The translations under genes and the position numbers were made by a program. Below are positions 43,649 through 52,885 of a stretch of DNA of 64,000 bases, piece after piece; the stretch's first letter is position 1; every line of letters begins with the position of its first letter. This stretch comes from Acidisoma sp. PAMC 29798 (GTDB lineage Bacteria; Pseudomonadota; Alphaproteobacteria; Acetobacterales; Acetobacteraceae): assembly GCF_030252425.1 (NCBI RefSeq), contig NZ_CP126995.1, positions 62,001-126,000 of the forward strand. Reading direction: 5' to 3'. A model generated the notes under the pieces. The model was not told the origin of the DNA, did not search any database, and saw only the letters and a program-made list of their open reading frames with translations.

Positions 43649-44829
43649 CGTCCTCCACAGCAGGGGATCGACGATGAACATACGCTACCGGGTGGTACTC
43701 GATGAAGCCGAACGGGCTCAACTGAGGGCCATGTTGAGCGGCGGCAAGCATGCGTCACGAAAGATCAAGCGGGCACAAATCCTGCTGGCTGCCGACGCGG
43801 GGGTCAGCGACGAGGAAATTGCCCGCACCGTCTCGATCGGCGGTTCGACGGTGTATCGGACAAAGCGGCGCTTCGTGGAAGGCAATCTCGAGGCCGCCCT
43901 CAGTGAGGAGCCACGTCCGGGTGCCGCGCGCAAGCTGTCAGGCAAGGAGACGGCGCTCTTGGTTGCGACCGCCTGCTCCAGCCCACCCCTGGGGCGCAAG
44001 CGCTGGACGCTCGATCTGCTGGCGGGCGAGATGGTCCGTCTGACCGAGCACGAGGCGGTGTCGCGCGAGACGGTGCGGCGGCGCTTGGCCGAGGACGATC
44101 TCAAGCCGTGGCGACGCGACATGTGGTGCATCCCGCAGATCGACGGCGAGTATGTCGCGCGCATGGAGGATGTGCTCGATTTGTATGCCGAGCGGGTCGA
44201 TCCCAGGCGTCCGGTGGTGTGTTTCGACGAGAGCCCGACGCAGTTGATTGGGGAGACGCGCGCACCGATCCCCGCCGAACCGGGCCAGCCGGAGCGTTAT
44301 GATTGCGAATATCGCCGCAACGGCACGGCCAACTTGTTTGTGTTCCTCGATGCGCACCGATCCTGGCGCCATGTAAAGGTCACTGCGCAGCGCACTGCAA
44401 AGGACTTTGCCTTATGCATGCGCGATCTAGTGGACACGCACTACTCAAAAGCGGAGTTGATCCGTGTCGTGCTGGACAATCTCTCGACCCACCCGGCCGG
44501 GGCTTTGTATGAAACATTCCCCGCGGACGAGGCGCACCGCATCCTGCGGCGGCTGGAATTCCATTATACACCCAAGCATGCCAGTTGGCTAAACATGGTA
44601 GAGATCGAGATAGGTGTGATGCGCGGCCAGTGTCTCGACCGCCGCATCGGCGAACGCGAACGCGAACGCGAACGCGAACGCCTCAGCCAAGAATTGCTGC
44701 CTGGCAGAAGAAACGCAACGCCGCAGGTGCACGCATCAACTGGAGGTTCACCACCCAAAAGGCACGCGACAAACTTGCTCGCGCCTATCCCGACATCGAC
44801 AAAGAGTCATAATCACTGCGTCGGGGTAC
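43349..44829 (+). mobile_element. IS630-family insertion sequence with an accessory winged-helix gene
   Basis: Ends GTACCTCG and the complement CGGGGTAC face each other, each flanked by TA inside CTAG (43346-43349 and 44829-44832), which is the TA duplication expected of IS630. The element carries a transposase gene and a divergent small DNA-binding protein gene. Left flank is an ISL3 fragment, right flank an MFS gene, so the flanks were not one gene before insertion. Confidence 0.85.
43674..44812 (+). pseudogene. IS630-family transposase with frameshifted C terminus
   Basis: The first frame has the helix-turn-helix region and the catalytic VVCFDESPTQLIGETR, RVVLDNLSTHPAG and HASWLNMVEIEIG motifs. 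After a run of five GAACGC units (44651-44680, encoding repeated Glu-Arg), the frame diverges: the expected ending IAAWQKKRNAAGARINWRFT and then QKARDKLARAYPDIDKES lies in another frame, stopping at 44812. A one-base loss in CAAGAATTG (about 44690) would explain it. All three catalytic residues are upstream of the shift, so some activity is possible. Confidence 0.82.
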
Positions 44830-44832
44830 TAG

Positions 44833-45780
44833 TCCGCCCCAGCCCGTACGGGATGCGACGGCCATGGGCACCGCGGCCAGCGCATCGGCGGTGGCGCCCC
44901 ACAGCAGGAGTCGCTCGCTGCCGAGGGATGTTACGAATCGGGCATTGAGCGTGCTGGTCACCATGATTCCGACGATGCCAGCCCCGAACAGGAAGCCATA
45001 GAGTTGCGGCGGCACGTGATGGACCGTGATGTAGGCGAACGTGCCGAAGAAGAAGAAGCCACCCGCACCGGCATGGGCGAGCAACCGGCGGTCGAGCAGT
45101 AGTCGGCCATATTCGGCGAAAGCGCGCCGTAGTGGTTCCGTGCTTCGGCGCTCCGGGGGCAAGGTTTCGCCCAGGGTGAACAAGGCCGCCATCGTCGCCA
45201 GGCCCACAGCGACAAGGGCGCCGAAAATAGCCCGCCAGCCCGCCGCCGCTAGGATCCCACCACCGACGAGCGGCCCCAGCAGCGGCGCTACGGCCATGAT
45301 CGCCATCAGCGTCGACATCATCTGCGCAGCGCGCGGCCCGGTGTGGAGGTCGCGCACCATCGCGCGCGCTAGGACCACGCTCGCGCAGGCGCCGATGGCC
45401 TGGAGCACCCGCCAGCCGATGAGCGCGAACGCGCTGCCCGACAAAGCGCATCCGGCAGATCCCATGATGAACAGCACCAGGCCTGCCGCGATCGGGCCGC
45501 GCCGTCCGTAGCGGTCGCCGATAGGTCCCCAAAACAACTGGCCGACACTAAACCCAACGAGATAGCTCGATATCGTCAGTTCGATTGTGCCCGGGGCCGC
45601 CTTCAAGGCCGTGGCGATGGTCGGGATCGCGGGTAAAAATAAGTCGGTCGAGATGGAGGCGAAGCCCGGCAAGACGCTCAATATGACGAGGACCCGCCAT
45701 CCATGGCGTGTCTCGCCTGGAAGATCCCAGGCGTCGTGAACCACGCGCGCTTCACCGGTCGCCGCCACCCCAGCCGTCAC
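44833..45780 (-). pseudogene. MFS drug-resistance transporter (Bcr/CflA-like), C-terminally truncated
   Basis: The protein has at least eight hydrophobic segments and the Bcr/CflA signature (LFLPAIPTIATALKAAPGTI; GDRYGRRGPIAAGLVLF, motif A). A likely GTG start is at 45780 (or 45768), 11 bp after the stop of the preceding gene. It is cut after about 315 residues by the IS630-type element; full-length family members have about 400, so roughly the last two to three membrane helices are lost. Confidence 0.8.
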
Positions 45781-45791
45781 GTGGCCGTCAG

Positions 45792-46136
45792 TCAGCTTCC
45801 AGCCTCGTCGAACACCTTGCGGGCAATTTGCAACGCGGTCATCGCAGGCGGCCATCCAGCGTAGAAAGCGAGATGTGTAATGATTTCGATGATCTCGTCC
45901 TTCGTCACGCCGTTCTCCAGTGCCCGCTTCAGATGAAACGGCATCTCGTTGGTGCGATAAAGCGAGATGAGGCTGGTGATCGTCACCAGGCTGCGGTCGC
46001 GAGGTGACAATTTCGAATTCGCCCACACCTCGCCGAACAGGACCTTGTCGGTGATCTCTGCCAAGTGGGGCGCAATGTCGCCGAACGACTTGCGTGCATT
46101 TGTTGGTTCTTCACCCATCTTGATCTCCTGTGACAT
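45792..46136 (-). CDS. Carboxymuconolactone decarboxylase-family protein
   Basis: The start at 46136 (MSQEIKMGEEPTNARKSFG) gives 114 residues of the CMD/AhpD-like helical fold: RDRSLVTITSLISLYRTNEM and ENGVTKDEIIEIITHLAFYA. No AhpD-type CxxC is seen, so it is closer to the decarboxylase-like family. It is in line with an SDR gene and a cupin gene of the type found together in small stress or catabolic operons. Confidence 0.87.
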   Translation of the reverse strand: MSQEIKMGEEPTNARKSFGDIAPHLAEITDKVLFGEVWANSKLSPRDRSLVTITSLISLYRTNEMPFHLKRALENGVTKDEIIEIITHLAFYAGWPPAMTALQIARKVFDEAGS

Positions 46137-46184
46137 TGCTGCACCCCCAGCTTCTTGCTCGTAGGGCAGAGCGGCGGCTGCCAA

Positions 46185-46943
46185 TCAGTGTGCGACGAAG
46201 CCGCCATCGACCGGCAAGGCCACGCCGAGAATGAACGATGCCCCGGGGCTGCACAGCCACAGCACGGCCGCCGCAACCTCTTCGGAACGGCCCATCCGGC
46301 CGATCGGCTGATCCTTCAGGAATTCCTTCATGGCGTTCGGATCGATTGCGTCACCCATTGGAGTGTCGATGCAGCCCGGGCACACGGCGTTCACCCGGAT
46401 GCCTCTGGTCGCGTAATCCAGGGCGGCGCTCTTCGTCAGTCCAATCACCCCATGTTTGCTGGCATGGTACGCGGCCCGGCCTGGCAGTCCGACGAGCCCA
46501 CCCAGCGACGAGCAGTTAACGATAGTGCCACTGCCTTGCTTCCTCATCTGAAGAAGTTCGTGCTTCATGCAGGTCCAGACGCCGCGCAAGTTGACGGCGT
46601 TCACCTCGTCGAAGCCTTCGCCCGTTTCGTCGGTGATGTCGCCCATCGGACCCAAGATACCGGCGTTATTGTAGGCCATGTCGAGACGGCCGAAGGTGGC
46701 GACTGTGCGCTCCACCATCGCGGCGGCCTGCGCCTCGTCTGTCACGTCGAGGGTCACCGCAATAGTCCGATGGCCTTCGGCGCTGAGGGCGTCGTTCGCT
46801 TTCAACAGTGCCGCCTCGTTGCGGTCGGCCAGCACGACGGCGGCGCCTGCCTGCGCGAACGCCTTGGCGGTCGCCAGGCCCATACCTGAACTTGCGCCCG
46901 TCACGAGAGCGACTTGGTCTTTGAAGTCATAATTTGGGTTCAT
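46185..46943 (-). CDS. SDR-family oxidoreductase
   Basis: A 252-residue classical short-chain dehydrogenase: cofactor motif TGASSGMG (15-22), NNAG at about 91, catalytic Ser in NCSSLGGLVG, and YHASK (Tyr/Lys, near 159-163). The Asp in VLADRN after the second strand suggests NAD rather than NADP. Ends with the VDGGFVAH terminus usual for the family. It is the middle gene of the cupin-SDR-CMD operon. Confidence 0.92.
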   Translation of the reverse strand: MNPNYDFKDQVALVTGASSGMGLATAKAFAQAGAAVVLADRNEAALLKANDALSAEGHRTIAVTLDVTDEAQAAAMVERTVATFGRLDMAYNNAGILGPMGDITDETGEGFDEVNAVNLRGVWTCMKHELLQMRKQGSGTIVNCSSLGGLVGLPGRAAYHASKHGVIGLTKSAALDYATRGIRVNAVCPGCIDTPMGDAIDPNAMKEFLKDQPIGRMGRSEEVAAAVLWLCSPGASFILGVALPVDGGFVAH

Positions 46944-46949
46944 GGTGGT

Positions 46950-47354
46950 CTATCCTTCGCGTCCGTATTGCGCGTCGCTGACTGGTTCGAGCCAATCGAC
47001 GTTCTTGCCGTCCACCATCTCCGTGACCGCGATGTGCGTCATGCCCGTCGTGGCGGATGCGCCATGCCAATGCTTCTCGCCCGCGGAGAAAAATACGGTG
47101 TCGCCGGGGCTCACGCTTTCGATGGCGCTATCGACGTGCTGCACCCAGCCATGGCCCGCTGTAATGATGATGGTCTGCCCCGCCGGATGCGTATGCCAGA
47201 CGGTCCGCGCTCCGGGGGAGAAGGTGACGCTGGCCGTTGTGACCCGGCTCGGCGCTTCGGCCGTGGCCATGTTGTCGACGCGCACGTTGCCGCTGAAGTT
47301 GTTGGGGACGGCGCCGATCTTCGACGGCATAGATGCGTTGCGGGTTATTTGCAT
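46950..47354 (-). CDS. Cupin-domain protein
   Basis: The start at 47354 (MQITRNASMPSKIGAVPNNF) gives 134 residues with a cupin metal site: HTHPAGQTIIITAGHGW and HWHGA. It is like the cupins annotated as (R)-mandelonitrile lyase-like, often paired with CMD and SDR genes under LysR control. The true reaction is uncertain. It is the first gene of the operon, divergent from the LysR gene. Confidence 0.88.
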   Translation of the reverse strand: MQITRNASMPSKIGAVPNNFSGNVRVDNMATAEAPSRVTTASVTFSPGARTVWHTHPAGQTIIITAGHGWVQHVDSAIESVSPGDTVFFSAGEKHWHGASATTGMTHIAVTEMVDGKNVDWLEPVSDAQYGREG

Positions 47355-47477
47355 GAGTTCTCTCTGGTCGTGAGCGGGCCTTGGGGCCCGGCGGCGATGG
47401 CTGGACAACAAATAGGGGGTCAGGCTGACCGCGATTAGGCGCTATAACCCGCATACGGCTATAAGATGGACTTCTGA

Positions 47478-48371
47478 ATGCCAAGGGCCGACCTCAACGA
47501 TTTGGCAGCATTTCTGGCCGTTGCCCGCGAAGGGAGCTTCACCAAGGCCGCCGCGCAACTCGGGGTTTCGCAGTCCGCGTTGAGCCAGACCTTGCGAAGC
47601 CTGGAGGCAAGGTTGGGCCTCCGCTTGCTGACCCGGACTACGCGCAGCGTTTCGACGACGGAGGCTGGAGAACGCCTGCTTAGGGCCGCCGGACCGCGTG
47701 TGGACGAAATCGAGGCAGAACTTGCCGCTCTGGGTAGCCTGCGAGACAAGCCCTCCGGGACCATCCGCATCACGACGCACGACCACGGCGTCAAGGCAGT
47801 TCTGTGGCCCACGCTTGAGCGATTCTTGCCCGGCTACCCCGACATCAAGGTCGAAATCGTCGTTCAATATGGCCTGACGGACATCGTCGCCGAACGTTAC
47901 GACGCGGGCGTTCGTTCCGGCGAGATGGTCGCCAAGGACATGATCGCCGTCCGCATCGGCCCAGACCTCCGCTCCGCGGTCGTCGGTTCACCTTCCTACT
48001 TCGCCGGGCGCCCGCACCCCAAATCGCCGCAGGATCTGACCGCCCACGTCGGCATTAACCTGCGCCTCCCAACCCATGGAGGTCTTTACGCTTGGGAGTT
48101 CGAGAAGGGCAGACGTGAGGTGAAAGTAAGGGTGGAGGGGCGGCTTACATTCAACACATCTCCGCCCATGCTCGACGCTGCCCTAGCCGGGTTCGGCTTG
48201 GCATACTTGCCGGATGATGATGTGGCGGACCACGTTGCCGCAGGGCGGCTGGTTCGTGTGCTGGCGGATTGGTGTCCACCATATTCGGGATATCACCTAT
48301 ATTATCCAAGCCGCCGCCAACCTACCCCGGCATTTGCGCTGCTCGTAGAGGCGCTACGCTATCGCCCTTGA
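47478..48371 (+). CDS. LysR-family transcriptional regulator
   Basis: A 297-residue LysR protein with the N-terminal winged helix (LAAFLAVAREGSFTKAAAQL, GVSQSALSQTLRSLEARLGL) and the effector domain (SGTIRITTHDHGVKAVLW; GFGLAYLPDDDVADHV). It is divergent from the cupin-SDR-CMD-MFS operon with a 123-bp shared promoter and is its likely regulator. Confidence 0.92.
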   Translation: MPRADLNDLAAFLAVAREGSFTKAAAQLGVSQSALSQTLRSLEARLGLRLLTRTTRSVSTTEAGERLLRAAGPRVDEIEAELAALGSLRDKPSGTIRITTHDHGVKAVLWPTLERFLPGYPDIKVEIVVQYGLTDIVAERYDAGVRSGEMVAKDMIAVRIGPDLRSAVVGSPSYFAGRPHPKSPQDLTAHVGINLRLPTHGGLYAWEFEKGRREVKVRVEGRLTFNTSPPMLDAALAGFGLAYLPDDDVADHVAAGRLVRVLADWCPPYSGYHLYYPSRRQPTPAFALLVEALRYRP

Positions 48372-48867
48372 TGGATGGAGCGCCCTCTCTATACCTTTAG
48401 GGTCTAAACGCCTGAGCCAGACCAAGTGCGTCGAGTCGGGTGCTGCCGATAATGACAGCCTAGTTTAATCATGAGCGTCTACGGCTCGGTTTTCCAGATT
48501 TGCAAGCGTGCGCCGCTGCTGAGATGGCCAATATGGAAGCGCCCCGCCAACTGCGTCGTGCATGTGCCCCGCTCCAAGTTGGGGACCAATGCGGTGCTAA
48601 ACACCCAGAACCTACTTCCGCTCACGTCCGCTATCGGGGAGGCGGCAGAGACTTCTGTATTACCGGCACTGGCGCTTAGCCGCCGGAGCTGAGTGGGCAC
48701 AACTGGCCGAAAGCGGAACAACCGCGTTGGAGCATTCGCCCAACCGCTCGCACCGAGGCCACTTGATCTCTACCCGTCACTGCAAGGGAGACTGGGCGAC
48801 ACGCCCCGCTCGAGGTCATTGACTATGCCGCGCCGAGATGGGCGCGGAGTTCCTCACGCAACACCCG
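48372..48867. other. Intergenic, no gene recognised
   Basis: Overlapping frames exist on both strands at about 48471-48721, neither with a recognisable product or convincing ribosome binding site. The region marks the change from accessory genes to the plasmid backbone. Confidence 0.35.
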
Positions 48868-49737
48868 TCACTGTGGCGCGACGCCGCCGATCACGGCGTC
48901 TTCTGTCGCCCGATGCGCGAAGGACATTGGACCGTAATCCTCCTCCTGCTCGATCGCGAGCACCCCTTCCCTGGCAAGTTCCAGCCCGGCCAGCAGCGTG
49001 CTGGCGACGGCGGCCCGCGCTCTGAGGTCGCGGTTTGCGACGTCAGCCGAGATCGCCGGCAGGAACGCGCTCAATTCACCGCCCTCAGGATGCTCCGCCA
49101 AGGTCAACCTGATCCGCGCCAATGCATCCGTCACGCGCCAAAGATCTGGAATGACTGGCTGGTAGGGAGGTGCCTCGTCCGGCCGCCCTCCCCTGCCCCG
49201 CAGCACGACCAGACAGGCTTCCATCAGCGCGACATAGCCACCCTCCCGCGATGGCGCCGTCGCGGCAGGCCGCGCGAAGACGTCGGTCCCGAGTTGCGGC
49301 CGCGCCGTCAGCCAGGCCGCGGCGGCACGCACAAAGACCATCTCCTCAAGCCGCCGTACTTCGGCAGCGGCGTCCTGCTCCGCCGCGATCGCCGCTTCCG
49401 GGCTGGCGGGGAACAAGAGCCTGGACCGCAGCAACACAAGCCGGGTGGCCAGCACGAGCCAATCCGCCCGATGTTCGAGAGACACGCGGCCGACCAACCG
49501 CTCCATGCTGGCCACGAATTGCTCGGCCAGGTCGCGGATGGACATCCGGCCAAAGTCGATCCGCTGCCGCTCGGCGAGATCCAGCAGCAGGTCCATCGGC
49601 CCGTCGAAACCGTCGAGATGCAGCATCGGCATCTCGGCCACCCGGGGCGGCGTGCTCCAGTCATCCCAGATGGGATCACCTGATCCCTCGGCGGCGTCTT
49701 CCTCCCGCTCCTCCCCTACCGTCGGCCCATCACTCAC
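48868..49737 (-). CDS. scpA: ScpA-like segregation/condensation protein
   Basis: A 289-residue kleisin of the ScpA family: the N-terminal motif FDGPMDLLLDLAERQRIDFG (about 43-62) and RADWLVLATRLVLLRSRLLF are diagnostic. In chromosomes ScpA links the SMC heads with ScpB; no ScpB gene is found here, and the protein may work with a host partner or alone. It is the last gene of a recombinase-unknown-ScpA unit, overlapping the preceding gene by eight bases. Confidence 0.85.
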   Translation of the reverse strand: MSDGPTVGEEREEDAAEGSGDPIWDDWSTPPRVAEMPMLHLDGFDGPMDLLLDLAERQRIDFGRMSIRDLAEQFVASMERLVGRVSLEHRADWLVLATRLVLLRSRLLFPASPEAAIAAEQDAAAEVRRLEEMVFVRAAAAWLTARPQLGTDVFARPAATAPSREGGYVALMEACLVVLRGRGGRPDEAPPYQPVIPDLWRVTDALARIRLTLAEHPEGGELSAFLPAISADVANRDLRARAAVASTLLAGLELAREGVLAIEQEEDYGPMSFAHRATEDAVIGGVAPQ

Positions 49738-50332
49738 CGCCGTAATCCGGCCTGATGTCGACGATCAGCCTGGTCCAGCGCTGACGTACGGCCTGCATCG
49801 CCGCCCAGGGCGTCCAGTCGGCCGACCAGAACGCGACTTCGAACCGGGCCGAGCGGCGTAGCCGGCGATCGTCGCTCCCCGTCTTCAAGCGGACATGGCG
49901 GAGCGCCTGCACCACGCCCCAATGGGTCCGCAGCCAGGCCAGGCTGGCCGGGTCGTCCGGCCCAAGAGCGAGGACGCAGTCCGGCACCGGCAGCAGCGCA
50001 TGCAGGTCGAAGGGACAGCTGCGGACGCGGCCGATCGCGGCAGTGACCCGCTGCTGGTTGGCCTCGATGGCGCTGCGGATCTGCCGCGCCAAGGCCCGCG
50101 CGCCGGACAGAGTGAGTCCGGTGGAACCATCCGGCGGGTGGACCAGTGCCATCACCCGGTCCTCCTCAAGCAGATCGAGGTCCGGGGACAGCCAGGGAAT
50201 GGCGCCGAGTCCGGCCGCCGCCATTTGAAATGTTGCGACATGCTCCGCCGGCCCGCTGACGATCAGGACATGCCGCAGCCAATCCGTGTTCGGCAGTGAC
50301 AAAACATCCCCGTCACGTGTCATGGGTTCCAA
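49730..50332 (-). CDS. Conserved hypothetical between recombinase and ScpA genes
   Basis: A 200-residue protein of mixed alpha/beta look (LRHVLIVSGPAEHVATFQMA near 19-38). No known domain is evident. It overlaps scpA by eight bases and follows the recombinase gene after 112 bp, so the three probably act in one process. MTRDGDVLSL at the second Met (about 50323) is an alternative start. Confidence 0.7.
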   Translation of the reverse strand: MEPMTRDGDVLSLPNTDWLRHVLIVSGPAEHVATFQMAAAGLGAIPWLSPDLDLLEEDRVMALVHPPDGSTGLTLSGARALARQIRSAIEANQQRVTAAIGRVRSCPFDLHALLPVPDCVLALGPDDPASLAWLRTHWGVVQALRHVRLKTGSDDRRLRRSARFEVAFWSADWTPWAAMQAVRQRWTRLIVDIRPDYGGE

Positions 50333-50444
50333 GGGCCTCTGGCCTTTGGCGGGTGCAGGGCGGAGCAGCCAAAGGTTCCGATCGGCGTGTTGACGCCGGT
50401 CGGAAGGGCTGCGGAGGGAGCGCCCTGCCGCTGCCTGGCCACTC

Positions 50445-51530
50445 TCACAAATCCAGCAAGCGGGCGGGGTTCTCGCCGGTGATCTTGGCCCGGCGGCGAT
50501 AGCCGCGCAGGGTCGAAAGGTCTTTCTGCCGGGTATGGGCCATCACCTGCTCGTCCGGCGCGGCGGCCAGATAGGCCTCGGTGATGAAGCCGGCGCGCAA
50601 CCCATGCGGCGACAATCGCTCACGGGGATCGACGGTCAGACCGGCGAGTGCGGCGCGGCGCAGCAGGATTTTACGCACGCCATCCGTCGTCAGCCGGTTC
50701 TCCAGCGTGCCCCAGGCGGTGACGCCACGGAACACCGGACCATGGGTGATGCCGGCGCGTTTCAGGAAGCGTTCGACGGCCTTCACGGGGCAAGTGTCCT
50801 CGCCGCGCATCCAGGGGATGGTGACATCGGCCCCCTGCCCTTCCTGGTCGCGTTTGCTGCGTGGGATGTGGATGCTGAGCCCCACCTCCTGAAACGTCAG
50901 GTGCTCGCGGTCGATCGCCACCAGCTCCGAACGCCGCAGCGCCCCGGCAAAGCCGGTCAGAAAGAGCGCGCGATCCCGGACCCCCGCGAGATCCTCGCCA
51001 CAGCTCCCGAGCAGCTGGCGGATTTCCGTGGAGGTCAGGGCGGCCGAGGGACGGATCGGCTTGCCATGCTGTTTCAGGATGCCCTGCAGGGTCGCACTGA
51101 TCGCCGGATGGCGCGTGCTCCAGAGATGCCCGTTCTGATGATGATGGTGGGCGATGGCAGCCAGCCGGGCCCGCAACCCGCTCTTGCCCAGCGCCGGCAC
51201 CAGACTGGCGAGATAGGCCGCGACCAGCACCGGATGCACCGGCAAGATCGCCGGGTTCACCGCCTGGGTCCGGCACCAGGCGACGAAGGCGCGCCAATCG
51301 CGCGCATAGGCGCGCTGTGTCGAGGCGGCCAGATGGTTATCGGCGAAAGTGGCGGCGGTCTCGATCGCCTGGCCGAGCGGCCCCGACAGCAGCGCCAGCA
51401 TCTCCGCCGAGGCCGGCGAGGCCGGCGCCATCCGGCCGACGATCGCGAGCGCCGAGGCCTGGCTGGTTGCGGGCGCGTCCAACGGGCTAACGGCCGCCGA
51501 CACGGGACCTTCGGAGGGAGGTGCCGTCAT
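50445..51530 (-). CDS. Tyrosine-type site-specific recombinase
   Basis: The start at 51530 (MTAPPSEGPVSAAVSPLDAP) gives 361 residues. The N-terminal SAM-like core-binding region includes AASTQRAYARDWRAFVAWCR, and the catalytic domain has Arg in GFAGALRRSELVAI, HGLRAGFITEAYLAA, a late His/His-like HTRQKDLSTLRGYRRR with the nucleophile Tyr near 341. It is close to Xer/phage-type plasmid recombinases and probably acts on the palindrome at 51669-51692, 139 bp upstream of its start. Confidence 0.92.
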   Translation of the reverse strand: MTAPPSEGPVSAAVSPLDAPATSQASALAIVGRMAPASPASAEMLALLSGPLGQAIETAATFADNHLAASTQRAYARDWRAFVAWCRTQAVNPAILPVHPVLVAAYLASLVPALGKSGLRARLAAIAHHHHQNGHLWSTRHPAISATLQGILKQHGKPIRPSAALTSTEIRQLLGSCGEDLAGVRDRALFLTGFAGALRRSELVAIDREHLTFQEVGLSIHIPRSKRDQEGQGADVTIPWMRGEDTCPVKAVERFLKRAGITHGPVFRGVTAWGTLENRLTTDGVRKILLRRAALAGLTVDPRERLSPHGLRAGFITEAYLAAAPDEQVMAHTRQKDLSTLRGYRRRAKITGENPARLLDL

Positions 51531-51668
51531 GCCGCGCCGTCGCTCCGCATGAACCCCATCGCCCGCTCCTTCATCAGGCCGCGGCGCGTGACACCGCACC
51601 CGCCTGCCCCGAGCCGATTCTGCCAGACACGGGGCAATTGTGGCAACTGGCTTTCTTCATATGCGACG

Positions 51669-51692
51669 TCTCGATAATAGGGATTATCGAGA
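51669..51692. other. Candidate recombination site of the tyrosine recombinase
   Basis: A perfect inverted repeat with 10-bp arms, TCTCGATAAT and ATTATCGAGA, around a 4-bp centre (AGGG). A second, smaller palindrome, TCACG-GAAA-CGTGA, follows at 51694-51707, and a half-like TTCGATAA lies at 51721-51728. The size and symmetry match core sites of tyrosine recombinases. The site may also serve as an operator; function is inferred. Confidence 0.55.
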
Positions 51693-51707
51693 GTCACGGA
51701 AACGTGA

Positions 51708-52342
51708 GGATACGCTGCGATTCGATAAAGCGTTGATATCGGACGAGGTTTTCTGCGACATTCTAGACGCGTCGGCTGCAGATCCTGACCTGCGAGCGCG
51801 TGGCTCTCGCGGCAAGTCTCGATTGCTGTCGGCACAGCGTATGGGCGCAGAAGGCTTCGCGCCTGATGCGATCAGGCTAGCCACCCTCCCTACTCGGACG
51901 CTCCGCCGATATCTCCGCTCGACGAGCGTGGTCGGGCATAAGCGTTAACACCCTCGCCCCGCGCTGCGCCGCGGTCCGCCACCCACATTTCATAGCCGGC
52001 TGCTCGGTGCCAACCGCCGAGGCCTATGTTTCGGAAACCATGGTCAGCATCATCGTGACGCCGCCGTCTGCGGTCAGGCGCCGGTCAAGAAGCTGGCGCG
52101 CAACCGGCTAGATTCTTCGCGAGATTCCGTAGCACATGACAGAATATGGTGGCGGCCTGCATGACCCTATCCTGCTGCGTAAAGGCTTCGGGGACGCACT
52201 GCGCTCCTTCGAACTCGCCGCCATCCATATCGAACATCGCAGGCACGGGGGCGCGGGTTATGCCTCACCCTGCCCAGCTCTAAAGGCAAGCGCCTGGGCA
52301 GTGGTTCCACCATCGCTATTGCATAACAGACCTATATCTCTT
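51708..52342. other. Intergenic, no confident gene
   Basis: A plus-strand frame at 51640-51948 (102 codons) starts inside the recombinase promoter region and spans the palindrome, but the product matches nothing I know. On the minus strand around 52030-52140 a stretch reading AATIFCHVLRNLAKNLAG looks like a degraded transposase. I do not call either as a gene. Confidence 0.35.
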
Positions 52343-52378
52343 TCGCGCGCGGCGTCGCTTGAAGGACGCCGCGCGCGA
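52343..52378. other. Long GC-rich hairpin near the replication origin
   Basis: Perfect 14-bp arms, TCGCGCGCGGCGTC and GACGCCGCGCGCGA, enclose an 8-base loop. It sits about 270 bp before the first iteron. There is no T-run, so a rho-independent terminator is unlikely; a structural element of the origin, such as a primosome or recombination signal, is a possibility. Confidence 0.5.
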
Positions 52379-52650
52379 TCTCAAAATGCCCCGTTGGGAC
52401 GGATGTAGACGCTGCAGGCACGCTGGTGCGATAGACAATGAGGTATCGGGGATCAGGAGCGAGGCGGTCGATGGGCCCGCTAGCGCGCGTGTTATCAAGG
52501 CACAGGGCGGCCCTCGCCTCAATTGCAAATCGATGACGAAGGACGTGGACCGAGGCGTCTACCCCAAACGCCTCACAAGAGCTCGGCGACCTATTCGACC
52601 GACACCCTTCGAGGACGTGATGGATGCAGGTGGAGTCGCCTCCGACTCGT

Positions 52651-52850
52651 GTGGACTTTACTGGGGAGGAGTCACAGCCGGTTCATGGACTTTACTGGGT
52701 AAGCCCCGTGGACTTTGCTGGGAGGGTAGTTTTGAGATTCCCTATGGAATCATGAGTCTAACAAGAATCGCCCCGAGGACTTTACTGGTGACAGTACAAG
52801 TATAAAAAACAAATATTTCCTTCCAGTAGATTGCCCCAGTAAAGTCCACA
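52651..52850. repeat. Replication iterons (upstream array)
   Basis: The 15-bp motif GTGGACTTTACTGGG occurs directly at 52651, 52685 (ATGGAC variant), 52708 (TTGCTGGG variant) and 52775 (GAGGAC variant), and once in reverse at 52836-52850. The spacings are irregular (34, 23, 67 bp). An AT-rich stretch (about 52795-52830) lies between the last direct copy and the reverse one. This is the layout of an iteron origin, with the reverse copy just before repA suited to autoregulation. Confidence 0.82.
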
Positions 52851-52885
52851 GCGACAGCAGAACCACAATCAGACAGATTGAAGTT

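Noticed and set aside
44651-44680. Tandem GAACGC units as a CRISPR or iteron array
   Set aside because: Six-base units without spacers inside a transposase gene; no cas genes.
48471-48721. Small frames on both strands as genes
   Set aside because: Neither shows a motif, a good ribosome binding site or operon context.
51640-51948. Possible 102-codon gene divergent from the recombinase
   Set aside because: It starts in the promoter region and contains the palindromes; product unrecognised. Kept only as a note.
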